From Styela clava (Eukaryota; Chordata; Ascidiacea; Stolidobranchia; Styelidae), in assembly GCF_964204865.1 (NCBI RefSeq), contig NC_135255.1:3596001-3660000 (forward strand): a DNA stretch of 64,000 nt, written 5' to 3'. The notes beneath the pieces are model-generated. The model had not been told where the DNA came from and ran no database searches. It saw only the letters and a program-made list of their open reading frames with translations. Made by a program: the position numbers and the translations under genes. Below are positions 47,290 through 57,655 of this stretch, in pieces; positions within the stretch are counted from its first letter, which is position 1; each line of letters starts with the position of its first letter.

Positions 47290-49127
47290 CCTAGCAGTAA
47301 TTTATAGTCTAGATAAATGGATCATTACAATTTCCACTTCAAGCGATATTAGTTAGGATATTCAAAAGGTCATTGGCTCCCAGAATTCAGTTCTGCAGTT
47401 AGGCCTAGTTTCTAACTTACAACAGTACAACATTCCGACGTTAAACTACCGTATAAGTTAGACTATTTATCAGTTCTATATACAGACTACTCATAGATTC
47501 TACTGTTTTAATATATTACTCTTTCCACATTATTCTGTTTTACCAGTGGCAGAATGGATTGAGAAAATATGGTAAACAAGTAAACCTATCTGCTGCGCCG
47601 CAAATGTCACTGTCAGTCTGTCCGCACAAACTTACGGTACCGGTACTAAAGCATCGTCTTCCTGGTTCGGCATATGATAAACTCATTTTTTTATGATTCT
47701 ACTGCTGTCTTTTCCCTCTGTGCTACATACGAAAACATTCTTTCGCAAAAAAATAAGGTACCGAGTACCGACACTCCTGACAGCTAACACAAACGTTACG
47801 AACGAAAAAAAACAAGCAGCTCGGTTTGAGATTGGAGGACGAAAAATGTATATAATATGACTAAGCATTATTACAATGCTATTCGCACGCTAGTGTTCCC
47901 AAATATATTTGCTAGAAAGATCAATTCAATTTGTCGGAGACAGTAGTTGGTGTGCTAATAGTAAAATACAATTTTTGTTTAATTAAAATGCATTCGTTTA
48001 ATACATTAGACGTTATGAACATCTTTCTCAAGCTTTGCTCGTTATTTGAATTGTATATTTCAATGAATACAGTGGTTTCATAATTGTTTACTATGTTGTA
48101 TCTATGTTCTGTTAAAATATATTTACGGTTGCATTGTACAAATTATTTGTCTGTATTAAATACAGAAATTGGTATGAAGTCGAAATGAACTCCAGCTCAC
48201 AAATTTGCTTCCATATTCAATGTGTCCGTTGCAAAAAAAAAAGTGGTTCAGCCAGAAAGTGGCTCATATTCCGGTGAAGATGATTAGTCAAATCGTAAGG
48301 TCAAATACATAACACATTTTTTAAAAGTTACAAATAGTTTCATTATCAATAACAGAATTTCCACCACCCCCTAAATTTGGAAACATTCTCCCTAAAATAA
48401 AAAGCGGGGGGACATATTGTGCTCTGTCAATTTCGAACTAAATTACCACTACAGTTTTATGTAGCCTACTCTATATTATATTTGATGATGTCAAATTGGG
48501 ATTATTCAAATACTTGTAAGTCAGTGTTTAAGATTGTCCCAATGGATATTGCTATTTTCCGATATGTAAATTGCAATTTTTATTTCACATTATAGTTCAT
48601 TTTCACCTTTTTTCATTGGAATAATTTTTTTGATTGAACAAAGCTCAAATACCATTGGGAACATTTTTGACATGTGAATCAATTTTTGCAGCGTCATGTT
48701 AAGTACAGAGATGTGCTGTTGCATGAGTTGTAAAGTGCAATGTGTGTTAAACGTTCGCCCATACAGTGCCAGGAATTGCAGGACTTCGCATGTGATGTTT
48801 ATTTGACTTGCGTGTTAGCGGATTGTACAAATCCTTACCATAACAGGTTGGATGTACAAATTAGATGAGGATACTGCACTAACAAATGGATATTTTTATT
48901 TACTACATACTGACATACACAAAGTGACAAAATGTGATATAAATATGAAACTTTTCTGTTGCGTTAGTCTTTGTTTCTTCTCATAGTGAACTGTGAGCAT
49001 GATAGTCTGGTTTCAAACTATACCATACCTAGCAGAGCCTAACTCTATTGTGATTATTTACACAAATTTTCTAATTCACAGAGCTTGATTAGAGTATTGC
49101 AGTACTGTATAATTTTCTCTATAAAAC
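47290..49127. other. Intergenic, upstream of TOE1
   Basis: AT-rich with two short GGTACCGGTAC-like runs. No gene seen. The last few hundred bases must contain the TOE1 promoter; I see no diagnostic motif apart from a ctctataaaac just before the start codon. Confidence 0.4.
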
Positions 49128-50525
49128 ATGCTAGTGGCACCAAAGTCTTGTATTGTAGAAGTTGATGCTCGAAATTTTGAAATAGTTTGGCCGAATTTAC
49201 AGAATGACATGCGAAATGCCACATTTATGTCACTGGATACCGAGATGAGTGGACTGGGAAGTAATTCGCATATCTTTCAGAGTAATGCAGATGATCGGTA
49301 CAAAGCTCTAAGACTTGCAGCAGAAACAAGATCCCTCATATCCATTGGTATTTCATGTTTTAAATATATAGGCAACAATGAGATGAATGAAACCGATTGT
49401 ACGGAAACTTCAAACATGATTAGTTACCATGCAAATGTTTATAATATATTATTACTCTGCGATGACAGTTTTACAATAGATCCTAGCGCTGTATCCTTTT
49501 TGGTGAAGCATGGGTTTAATTTCAACTTGCAATTTTCTAAGGGTCTGAAATATAAGAAAGGTGATTTTAATCCAAAGAAAAGTCGTTCTGATGATTCACA
49601 TTCATCAGCAAGAAAAATCTTCAATGAGATTATTAGGGTACGGAAACCAATTGTTTTTCACAACGGTTTTGCTGATTTGGTGTTCCTTTATCAATGTTTC
49701 TATGCATCATGTCCCAAAAAACTTTCGGTATTTCTTGCGGATGTCAGCGAAATGTTCCCAAGCGGCATTTATGATACAAAAGTTATCGTTCATTTGCTCG
49801 AAAAATTTAATTCATCATTTCTGGAATATGTATGTAAAAGTTATCAGACTTTGAATCACAGACGATCTGCAAAAAGTAAGCCACATATTTTACTTACCCT
49901 GGGTGAAAATAATTCCTCTATTGAAGAATTTATTGGTTTAGTGCCATCAATAGAATCGGAAGCCAAGGATTTCAAAGTATGTTTGAATTTTGCCAAATAT
50001 GGATGGTGCAAAAATAATGAAAAATGCAATTTGAGTCACAATATTTCTGATATAATTGCCCAAGAATTAATTGGTAAACGCAAGAAATCTAAGAAGAGAA
50101 AACAATCTAATGAGAGTTCTGATGCGGATGACTCAACACCTTGTAATGGGCAAAGTGACACAAAAACCATGAAAATGAATGTTGAAGAGCAAACCTTAAA
50201 CCTTGAAGATAAAACAGTTGATGAAAAGCATACCCAAGGAACAGTTTGTCATAGAGCGGGCTTGGATTCATTATTGACAGGATATTCTTTTGCAGTTTTT
50301 ACTGCTATTCATAGTACCAATGAGCAAAAACATAATGAAAGCGAATCCTTGACGCCTAGCACATTTTCATCCATACTCCCACATTTATGTGACTCCTTCA
50401 AATCATCCATTAAAAATAAGGTATACTTGAATGGAAAAAATAACACTTTATGGATCACGAAAAGCCATTTTTCAAAAACATCACAGAGTCATGAAGATAA
50501 TATTTTAAGAATCTTTCTTGAATGA
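49128..50525 (+). CDS. TOE1: Target of EGR1 protein 1 (TOE1), CAF1-family 3' exonuclease, intronless
   Basis: Nuclear deadenylase of the DEDD group that trims 3' tails of snRNAs and other small RNAs in Cajal bodies. 465 residues, single exon, ATG at 49128. The exonuclease fold starts near residue 20. Asp37 and Glu39 in FMSLDTEMSGLG are the first two catalytic acids. Further conserved blocks are HGFNFNLQFSKGL, KPIVFHNGFADLVFLYQ and MFPSGIYDTK, which hold the other acidic residues. A CCCH zinc finger follows (Cys285, Cys294, Cys300, His304; spacing 8-5-3), then a basic nuclear signal (GKRKKSKKRKQ). A conserved tail (HRAGLDSLLTGYSFAVF ... KVYLNGK) completes it. All expected parts are present, and the length is close to that of the human protein. 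Lack of introns is unusual among its neighbours. Confidence 0.94.
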   Translation: MLVAPKSCIVEVDARNFEIVWPNLQNDMRNATFMSLDTEMSGLGSNSHIFQSNADDRYKALRLAAETRSLISIGISCFKYIGNNEMNETDCTETSNMISYHANVYNILLLCDDSFTIDPSAVSFLVKHGFNFNLQFSKGLKYKKGDFNPKKSRSDDSHSSARKIFNEIIRVRKPIVFHNGFADLVFLYQCFYASCPKKLSVFLADVSEMFPSGIYDTKVIVHLLEKFNSSFLEYVCKSYQTLNHRRSAKSKPHILLTLGENNSSIEEFIGLVPSIESEAKDFKVCLNFAKYGWCKNNEKCNLSHNISDIIAQELIGKRKKSKKRKQSNESSDADDSTPCNGQSDTKTMKMNVEEQTLNLEDKTVDEKHTQGTVCHRAGLDSLLTGYSFAVFTAIHSTNEQKHNESESLTPSTFSSILPHLCDSFKSSIKNKVYLNGKNNTLWITKSHFSKTSQSHEDNILRIFLE

Positions 50526-50581
50526 TGCTGCAGTAACTGTGTTAATCGCAAATATTTGAATTTTTAGTGTAAGCCATTCAA

Positions 50582-50587
50582 AATAAA
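50582..50587 (+). terminator. Polyadenylation signal of TOE1
   Basis: aataaa 57 bases after the TOE1 stop codon. Confidence 0.6.
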
Positions 50588-50978
50588 ATTAATTCGTATA
50601 TCTGCCTACTCAAAGTTGATAGGTCAAACTCAAATAGATGCTTTGCTATTAATATCGCCTCCAAAGACCAAGTATCAAAAAAATTATGGTTTTGTTGTTA
50701 CCAATTTTATTTCTGCAATGCTAATTTGTGGGTGTGTAGATAATTTCTAAGGGATAGAGATTACTTTAAACCCGGAATATGTAAGATGTTTTATGCTTTC
50801 ACTTAGTATAATTCTTAACAAGGTTTTGGACTTCGATGCAGTTTGCATCTAACATGACTAGTAATATGGTAACTCCGTTCCGACCGTCGTCGGGTGCGGA
50901 CGTGTCAGCTTGAAAAGACTAGTGAATGCTACGCGTTGTATGTTTCGGTATCTGTAATCTGTATCGCGCATTATCAAC

Positions 50979-51230
50979 GTGAGCAAAGCCCATCCACTAG
51001 AATTAAAGAAGTTTATGAATAAAAGATTGGATTTAAAGTTGAATGTTGGACGATTTGTTACGGGTATATTGCGAGGTTTCGGTCTTTTTATGAATCTAGT
51101 CGTGTATGATGGAACAGAGCGTAGAAAAGATGGGATCACTGCACCTGTTGGAATGGCTGAATGGTGGTCGTGCGTGGAAATTCGATATTAATGTTGGAAG
51201 CATTGGAACGGATACAATGATTTTAAAGTG
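50979..51230 (+). pseudogene. SNRPG: Processed pseudogene of small nuclear ribonucleoprotein G (SmG)
   Basis: The translation begins with a GTG codon where ATG is expected, then SKAHPLELKKFMNKRLDLKL and GRFVTGILRGF.LFMNLVV, the Sm1 motif of SmG. An 8-base insertion (gctgaatg, duplicating gaatg) after the GVGM-equivalent position shifts the frame. In the next frame the true C-terminus VVVRGNSILMLEALERIQ and a stop appear. The sequence has no introns. Loss of the start codon plus a frameshift in a 76-codon gene makes this a retropseudogene rather than a working gene. No poly(A) remnant is obvious. Confidence 0.8.
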
Positions 51231-52423
51231 AACCAACCGAAAACGACAAAAGAACCCAACACCCCAATCCATGATTTGTGCATAGACTGCTATGGAACAT
51301 CCAATCCATTTACCAAGCTTGTCTTTTAGTAAAAAAAAATTTGTCACTGTGTTATTTTTGCAATATAATTGAAGTAGGCCCACAACATCACCATTTTTCG
51401 TCAGCAAGTGTTTTAATCCATATATCTGTATAGGAAAAGCACATACACGTCGCACATTTTAATTTGAATTTATAAGTTGTTGCCCGATGTTACATCGTGT
51501 TTTTGTTTTATTCTGTTTTTGGGGGACGGGCACGTACTTGTGCGTATTTAACTTTTTTATTAAGTTATGCCCGTCCTCCAGGTCCTCTGTATTTTGTTTG
51601 TCCATTTGTTGTTGTTTTGTGTTTTGTTTGTATCAGAGTGACCGAATAAAATTGATTGATTGATGGTATTATCATGAGTACCTGTCTTCTCCATAAGTTT
51701 TAGTGTGATGCTGAGCGTCCCAAATGTAATAAAATGACGAGGGGAGGTTCGTCCGACCCTCACAACATAGACGAGACGTTGGATGCCCAGTCAAGTTTAT
51801 TTTTTTCAGCCAGTAAAAAAAATCGCACACAAATTAGGTTGAAATGATATTTGCAGTTCTACTAAATAAGGGAGGCCGCGGGGGACCAAAACTCGCAGCC
51901 CAGGGTTCTAATATCTAATTTAACAGATTGGTAATTTCGGAGTTTCAAATTACCTATTAATGATGGTTATGTACCATATGAATTTTGCGAATTAGCCAAC
52001 CAACATCGTTTATTAATTAATGTAATGTTTATTTATCAATTATTATTAATGGTTATTACTAGAAATTACACCGACGAATGAACGTGGATCCCCTCTTGTT
52101 GCATTTCCTGCGTGATTAATTTCAAACCACCTTACGGGGCTGCATGTACTAACTCTTTCACGTCGATGTTGTTTCAAAATACTTAATCAGTTAAACTTAA
52201 AAAACACCGACAACTAAATTTAGAGTGGTCTTTTTTTTAACCTTTGCCAGACAATAATCGGAATACCCGATAATGGCGAACAACCTGAACCCAACCTGGT
52301 ACGCATACTACACATACTGTGTTCATCTTGGTGCACAAACTACAGAAGCACCAAATTTACTAGGAAATAAAATCAATAACTTTTAGGTATTCGTTGAACC
52401 CATATCAAAAATGTGAGATCAAC
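51231..52423. other. Intergenic with a LINE-like 3' end
   Basis: Near 51480-51665 a stretch ends gaataaaattgattgattga, a short tandem tail like the 3' end of several non-LTR retrotransposon groups. No reverse transcriptase is present. Near 52300-52362 there is a partial match to the MITE family with catcttggtgcac and ctacagaagcacc. Otherwise nothing recognised. Confidence 0.35.
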
Positions 52424-52545
52424 ATAGAGGACTTGCACGGGTCACGTGACATTGTTTACTGGACGGCAATAAAACAAAAACGTCCATTTGGCTCCTGTCA
52501 GTTGCAAGTCGGATTATTCGTTTCCGTTTTGTTTGGCTGTTGAAA

Positions 52546-52742
52546 ATGGTTATTTCGTATTGTTCCGCTGGCTGTACGTATAGTATAGACAACGAAATGG
52601 ATCTTCAGTTATATTCCACTGTTTTCAAAAGATCCGGAACGTCGCGCAATGTGGATATCATCTATTGGCAGGACTGCTTGGTGTCAAGTCGAGAAGCCAT
52701 CTCACTTGTGCTTCACTGTTTGCGGACAGCACTTCGTTGATG
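52546..52742 (+). pseudogene. THAP zinc-finger exon, left arm (frameshifted)
   Basis: Starts MVISYCSAGCT in the ATG frame, giving the first Cys pair of a THAP C2CH finger. After about 25 codons the homologous frame shifts by one base and continues KDPERRAMWISSIGRTAW, then VCGQHFVDG, the closing Cys-x2-His part. A good donor (gatg|gtgagt) follows at 52743. THAP domains bind DNA and occur at the start of P-element and some other transposases. The frame break means it is dead. Confidence 0.65.
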
Positions 52743-52966
52743 GTGAGTCATAATGTGCCGTTATCAATTTTTTTAAATATTCATACGCTCCCTCATTTCA
52801 ATGGAAAGCAGATGACAAACTACTGTTATTGGTAGGCCGAGGCGTAGGCCTACTTGCAGACTTGACTCGTGTAAGGTTATTAATCAATAATTGCCATAAG
52901 GTATTGTTTCGCTAGTTAGCAGGTAATCTATTAGTAAGTGTGAAAAGTTGAATAGATAACTAAAGT

Positions 52967-53200
52967 TTGAATTCTCCATCTAAGAATACGCTCGCCACCG
53001 CATCTCTGATCCCCCTGGGAGTTTCACAGGTTCCAATCCCATGCGGGGATAGTTATGTGCGAGGGGATTGCAGCTCTCCTCCCATTGAGGGTGGTTCACA
53101 CGACCGCTGGTCGATTACCACATCCCCCATCATCAAGTCCATGCTTCTAAAACAAATAACTGGCTAACTAATCCCGACATAGAATGGTAATCGTACGATG
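52967..53200 (+). repeat. SINE (family A) in left arm of the THAP/YqaJ element
   Basis: Head aagaatacgctcgccaccgc, body atgcggggatagttatgtgc, cgaccgctggtcgattacca and aaacaaataactggctaact. It is truncated at both ends relative to 54021. A counterpart sits at the same relative place in the right arm. Confidence 0.7.
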
Positions 53201-54020
53201 TTGCACCTTGCAATCTGTCCCCAACCACAGATAAATTCTATTCTAAAAACCACCCACATTGGTAGGCATAGTTGCATTTTAAATTGAAAGAAATCTTCAT
53301 TAATGGTCACTTCTGATTGTTGTCTGATTGTTTTATTAGTTAGCAGGTAATTTATTACTGATCTGCTACACAAACTTGGCACTGTCAAATGATGATTAGT
53401 GTTTAATTTATTTTCAGGAAAAAGGGAAGATAACCCTTTATCAGCTGCTTATATGTCCCATCGATATTTGAATTTTCGCCATCTCCAGAGAAGAAGAAAA
53501 TAGTTAGAAAAAGGGGGGTTTTGAAGAAAGGCAAAAGGCAGGATCATTTCAACAAATTCTGTTAACTGCAATAATACTTTACAGTTGTTAGCATAAACAT
53601 TTAATGTGTCTTTCAACTAGACCTACCACACATTAAAAGAAGCCGCCTACACCCCTTTTCACTAGAACCATAATACTGTAAAATATTTGATAGAAATTAC
53701 CCCCTATGCATCATATCTTCCATTTGAAAGGGCCGTGGAGGCAGATACATTTTTCACTCTAAATTATGGAATGTTACTTCCAGGTTATCTTATCCTTGCC
53801 TATAGATATCTTGAGGTCAGTGACTCCAACTGACCCATGCATGCCACACTGAAAATTCTCTTGTGTACCGATAAAATTAGGCTGTTGGAGCCTTCAGACC
53901 TTGAAAACAGTCGAATCTGAGCACGATGGATTCATGTGAAACACGTAATATGCATTTATAGGCAAAAATATCCCATTCTGAGCAGCACCGATCCACAACC
54001 TCTCGCCTATGGAATCAACA

Positions 54021-54371
54021 CGGCGGCGGTGGTGTGGCTCAACGGGCTAAGCGTTAGGAATACGCTCGCCACCGCATCTCTAATTACTCTGCGTGGGTTC
54101 GCAGGTTCGAATCCCATGCAGGGATGGTTATGTGCGAGAAGATTGCTGGACTCCTCGCCGTCGTTGGGTGGTTCACGTAACCGCTGGTCGGTTACGGCTT
54201 CCTCCACCACCAAGTCCATGCTTCCGAAAAAAAAAACAATACAGTAAAAAACTAATCCCATACCCGACTTGGAATGGTAACCGGACGAGAGGACGTGGTT
54301 CGCCATATGGATAAGCCGTCTTATCGGCTTTCCTCTCCCCCGGGATAAATATGTAAATCCTATCCTATCCT
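54021..54371 (+). repeat. Full-length tRNA-derived SINE (family A)
   Basis: The tRNA-like head has an A box (tggctcaacgggctaagcg) and a perfect B box (ggttcgaatcc, 54104-54114). The body ends with ctctcccccgggataaatat and a (cctat)n-like tail. The flanks share aacac (about 54017-54021 and 54372-54376), a possible target duplication. RNA polymerase III transcription is expected of such elements. This is the best copy in the window; relatives lie at 25310, 27110, 36213, 47200, 52967 and 54924. Open frames across it are chance. Confidence 0.8.
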
Positions 54372-54719
54372 AACACATTAGACAAATTGGTGTACTGTGC
54401 GCATTCACAAATCTTTGCGGATCAAGTGTGCCTTTTGACTAAAGAAAATTTAGCATTAAAATGGTCAATCTCAATATCAACCTAGTATCTGCAGATAAAA
54501 CCAATTGTTTTTTAAAAATATATTTTTGATGTGCTTTATTTTTCAAATATAATTCATAATCACTGTAAAGTGTGTGATACATTTGGTACCATGAATACCA
54601 TTTGCAAATTAGCTTGGGTTACACTCCTCTCAAATAAAAGTTTAGACTCTTAAGTCATATCTCATAATATTCTTTAAACAAAATGTTGCGGCTAGTCGGC
54701 TACCCATCAGAATTTTCTT

Positions 54720-54922
54720 TCAGATCACAAAGTCGCAATATTACGCCTCGCTAAGTTGCAGTGGCAACTGTATCTGGTTGTAGTATCGGTGTCCAACTTT
54801 AGACTGAAACCTTCACTACCAGACCCACCGAAACAATTTTTTTTTCTTGATAGGGTCGTCTTGAAGTTGCTTTCGTTAGAGCACAATGGACACTTTATCT
54901 CCACCAATCCACCAAGCACCAT
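54720..54922 (-). pseudogene. YqaJ-like (viral recombinase/exonuclease family) relic
   Basis: On the minus strand: MVLGGLVEIKCPLCSNES, matching the catalytic strand (Val-Glu-Ile-Lys-Cys-Pro) of YqaJ/lambda-exonuclease-type nucleases. After a one-base shift comes HRYYNQIQLPLQLSEA, then YCDFVI after a stop, matching the family's second block (His-x-Tyr-Tyr-x-Gln-x-Gln ... Cys-Asp-Phe). Upstream on the same strand, beyond a SINE, is the right-arm THAP exon, so a THAP-to-YqaJ order is suggested. Inactive. Confidence 0.65.
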
Positions 54923-54923
54923 T

Positions 54924-55140
54924 AGGATAGGATTTATCTGGGGGGGGAGCCAATTATTTGTTTCCAGAAGCATGGACTTGAATGGTGGGGAATGGTCGTA
55001 ACCGATCAGCGGTCATGTGAACCACCCTCGTTGGGAGTAGAGCTGCAATCCTCATGCACATAACTATCCCCGCATGGGATTGAAAGCTGTGAAACTACCA
55101 GAGTGATCAGAGATGCGGTGGCGAGCGTATTCTTAGATGG
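54924..55140 (-). repeat. SINE (family A) in right arm, internally deleted
   Basis: Reads on the minus strand from aagaatacgctcgccaccgc through acaaataattggctcc, then jumps directly to the SINE tail (gataaatcctatccta). It is the counterpart of the SINE at 52967-53200. Confidence 0.65.
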
Positions 55141-55323
55141 CGAATTCAATTGAATTCTGGTTATTATTAATTCCTTACACAAGTCAAGTCTGCAACTGCA
55201 AGTAGGCCCACGCCCATGCCTACCAATAACAGTAGTTTGTAATCTGCTTTCCATTGAAATGAAGGAGCTTGTGAATATTTAAAGAAATTGATAACGGCAC
55301 ACTATCACCACATTATCACTCAC

Positions 55324-55529
55324 CATCAACGAAGTGCTGTCCGCAAACAGTGAAACACAAGTGAGATAGCTTCTGGACTTGACACCAAGCAGTTCTGCCA
55401 ATAGCCAATAGATGATATCCACATTGCGCGACGTTCCGGATCTTTTGAAATCAGTGGAATATAACTTAAGATCCATTTCGTTGTCTATATATTATACGTA
55501 CAGCCAACGGAACAATACGAAATAACCAT
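55324..55529 (-). pseudogene. THAP zinc-finger exon, right arm (frameshifted)
   Basis: Inverted copy of 52546-52742, with the same frame break, an added in-frame stop (atatag) soon after the first Cys pair, and a short duplication of ctattgg. The donor gatg|gtgagt is conserved. On this strand the YqaJ relic lies downstream. Confidence 0.65.
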
Positions 55530-55650
55530 TTTCAACAGCCAAACAAAACGGAAACGTATAATCCGACTTGCAACTGACAGGAGCCAAATGGACGTTTTTG
55601 TTTTATTGCCGTCCAGTAACAAAGTCACGTGACCCGTGCAAGTCCTCTAT

Positions 55651-56407
55651 AAGACTACAACATAGTCAAATGTGCTGTATTTACGATATATATAGATTAC
55701 AGGTTTACCAAGAAGCATTAGGCTACATAAAAAATGGTAAAATAAAGATCAATTCAGCAATATCTACTTAGGACTTGGTGATATGCATCTGTTGATGATT
55801 TTATGTGTTTGTTTCGGAAGTTTAAGGACAGAATTAATTGTCGTTGTTGGGGATGTTTTAGGAAAAGGTTGATTGGAATAGGTTTTCATAAAATGGAAAG
55901 GTTTGAGATTAGTAGAGAAGTAGGAAAAATACTTCCATGTTGTCTTCATTTGACAACCACGCCACAGAACTTCTCCGATAAATATACGCAGCAAGGAAGA
56001 GATTATACCTATCTACACACTTAAAAAACTATGTCACATGAGCGTCATATCATCGAATATCAGTAAAGGAATAGTGCAATGGGAAAAGACATATAAGGCA
56101 TAACTTTCCGTAATTTGCAATCAAATAATCTTATTGTAGACTATATATTCAAAAACATTTCGTCACGCCAACCGCAGTCCAAAACTTTTTGTCTCTGGCT
56201 GAGCTTAGATACCAATTGACACTCATGTAAACTGGTAAGAGGCAGGTTTCATATATTGAAACGCCACGCGATGGAGCAGGTAATATGGGTATTCATCCCC
56301 CAACTGTCATTTGAGTGGGTACTGCTGTTTTTATTATTGCAGATGATGCTGATCTTACTGTATTACAGATTTACTGGCAGCACCGATTTAAGGATGTCAA
56401 GTGATGG
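55651..56407. other. Intergenic, nothing recognised
   Basis: AT-rich sequence between two mobile elements. The overlapping frames at 55764-56024 on both strands show no family I know. Confidence 0.4.
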
Positions 56408-56415
56408 ATATAGAT

Positions 56416-57647
56416 CAGGGGTTCCCAAACCGCGGCCCGCGGGCCAATTACGTTCATCTTTGTGCGTCAATTGTTAGATGCCGTCAATTGTTACGTCATT
56501 ACCACAATTCAAGCCCGTGTATAATCATAAAAATTCAATTATACCGGCACCCTATATACGTACCGGTATTATAGGATTACGTACGGCAGTATTTTAGTTA
56601 TCAGCCCTATATTAAGAAAGCTTAAAGATGTCACAAAAACGGAAACTAGACACTGAAAACAGACGTTTTTTGGATAAATGGCAGCGTTCTTATTTCTTTA
56701 TTGAAAAGAATCAAACTTCAGCGATTTGTCTTCCTTGCCAACAAACTATTCCTGTTCTGAAAGAATACAACATCAAGCGCCATTATGAGACGAAGCATTC
56801 TTCAAATTATGATCATTTGACGGGTGAGCGGCGTATTTCAAAATTTAATTCATTGTTAGATTCATATAAAAGTCAAACGAACATGTTCAAAAAAAGTCAA
56901 ATAAAAGTGAATCCACGTTATTGACCAGTTATATTGTAGCCCACAACATCTCTAAAAAAGAATCGTCCGTTTGTTGAAGGGGAATTTTTCCGCGAATGCA
57001 CGCTGCAAGTATTGGATGCCATTTCTAACAAAACAAACCATGATTCGCTATCTGGGGTCATCTCGTACAATCTCTGTGTCATTGGATAATATTGGTAGTT
57101 CAGCTGCCTAAGCCGTACTCACCAGAGATACCAGTGTTCTAAAAACTTCAACTACAAACTTAATTAGATATCAAACCTTGGGTGGTGCTGCTTAATAATC
57201 AGTTCCTAGCGACTTTGCTTCCCAGTAAAAATGTGTGTCAATTTTACTTTTCTTCCTAATTTTGTTTGTTATTTTTACTGGATGGAAAATTAAACTTGAC
57301 TATGATATGAGTAGCCATTTATACGAAGCCGTATTTCAGATGAGCAAGTAACTTCATTAGTAGCTATCAGTTGCAAATCCTTGTTGAAAGTCGTACTTGG
57401 TATTTCTCGGGTATTCTATCATCTAACTATTATACTTATTAATTTTATTACATAACAAACTGCGATACTGCGTGTATCTAAAATCAATCTTGCGGCCTAT
57501 TTTGATGCCCATTTTTCAAAAATTTTTCAGGGCGCGTTCAAACGCCAGCCGTTACGTCACGCTCTTTTGGTCACTCCCCTTCACTGGCCCGCGAGTATCC
57601 TCGTCTTGAAATTTTGGCCCGCGACTAAATGAGTTTGGAAACCCCTG
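56416..57647 (+). mobile_element. Non-autonomous hAT element with 8-bp target duplication
   Basis: 1,232 bp. Left end caggggttcccaaaccgcgg; right end gagtttggaaacccctg, inverted with small differences. Subterminal ggcccgcg motifs are on both sides. The exact 8-bp duplication atatagat is at 56408-56415 and again at 57648-57655, the classic hAT length. The inside keeps only the N-terminal finger of the transposase, so it depends on a transposase from elsewhere. The exact duplication suggests fairly recent insertion. Confidence 0.88.
56628..56924 (+). pseudogene. Transposase N-terminal BED-like zinc finger (hAT, ZBED/GTF2IRD2 type)
   Basis: 98 residues in the open frame. Begins MSQKRKLDTENRRFLDKW, then YFFIEKNQTSAICLPCQQT, then VLKEYNIKRHYETKHSSNYD. 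Cys-x2-Cys...His-x4-His gives the finger, which binds element ends in this family. The frame stops after about 100 residues; the catalytic RNase-H-like part and dimerisation domain are absent. It might still make a short DNA-binding protein. Confidence 0.75.
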
Positions 57648-57655
57648 ATATAGAT

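Larger units (their letters stand above)
52424..55650. mobile_element. 3.2-kb palindrome-ended element with THAP exons and a YqaJ nuclease relic
   Basis: The arms are inverted copies. The outer end is atagaggacttgcacgggtc followed by acgtgac (from 52424), and its complement ends at 55650. Arms of about 600-700 bp match closely and include a THAP-encoding exon and a SINE in each. The innermost right-hand part, read on the minus strand, carries a YqaJ-like nuclease fragment at 54720-54922. Immediate flanks share only TA or ATA, so a target duplication of TA is possible. All coding parts are broken. I know THAP and YqaJ domains as companions in invertebrate, transposon-like proteins; assigning this to a named superfamily is not possible from the window. 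Confidence 0.7.

Noticed and set aside
50979-51191. Functional SmG gene
   Set aside because: The start codon is GTG, no upstream in-frame ATG exists, and the conserved C-terminus is out of frame.
54034-54120. tRNA gene
   Set aside because: It has A and B boxes but no cloverleaf-consistent acceptor stem, and continues into a SINE body with a tail shared by several copies.
53936-54306. Overlapping open frames of about 100 residues on both strands
   Set aside because: Both are translations of the SINE at 54021-54371.
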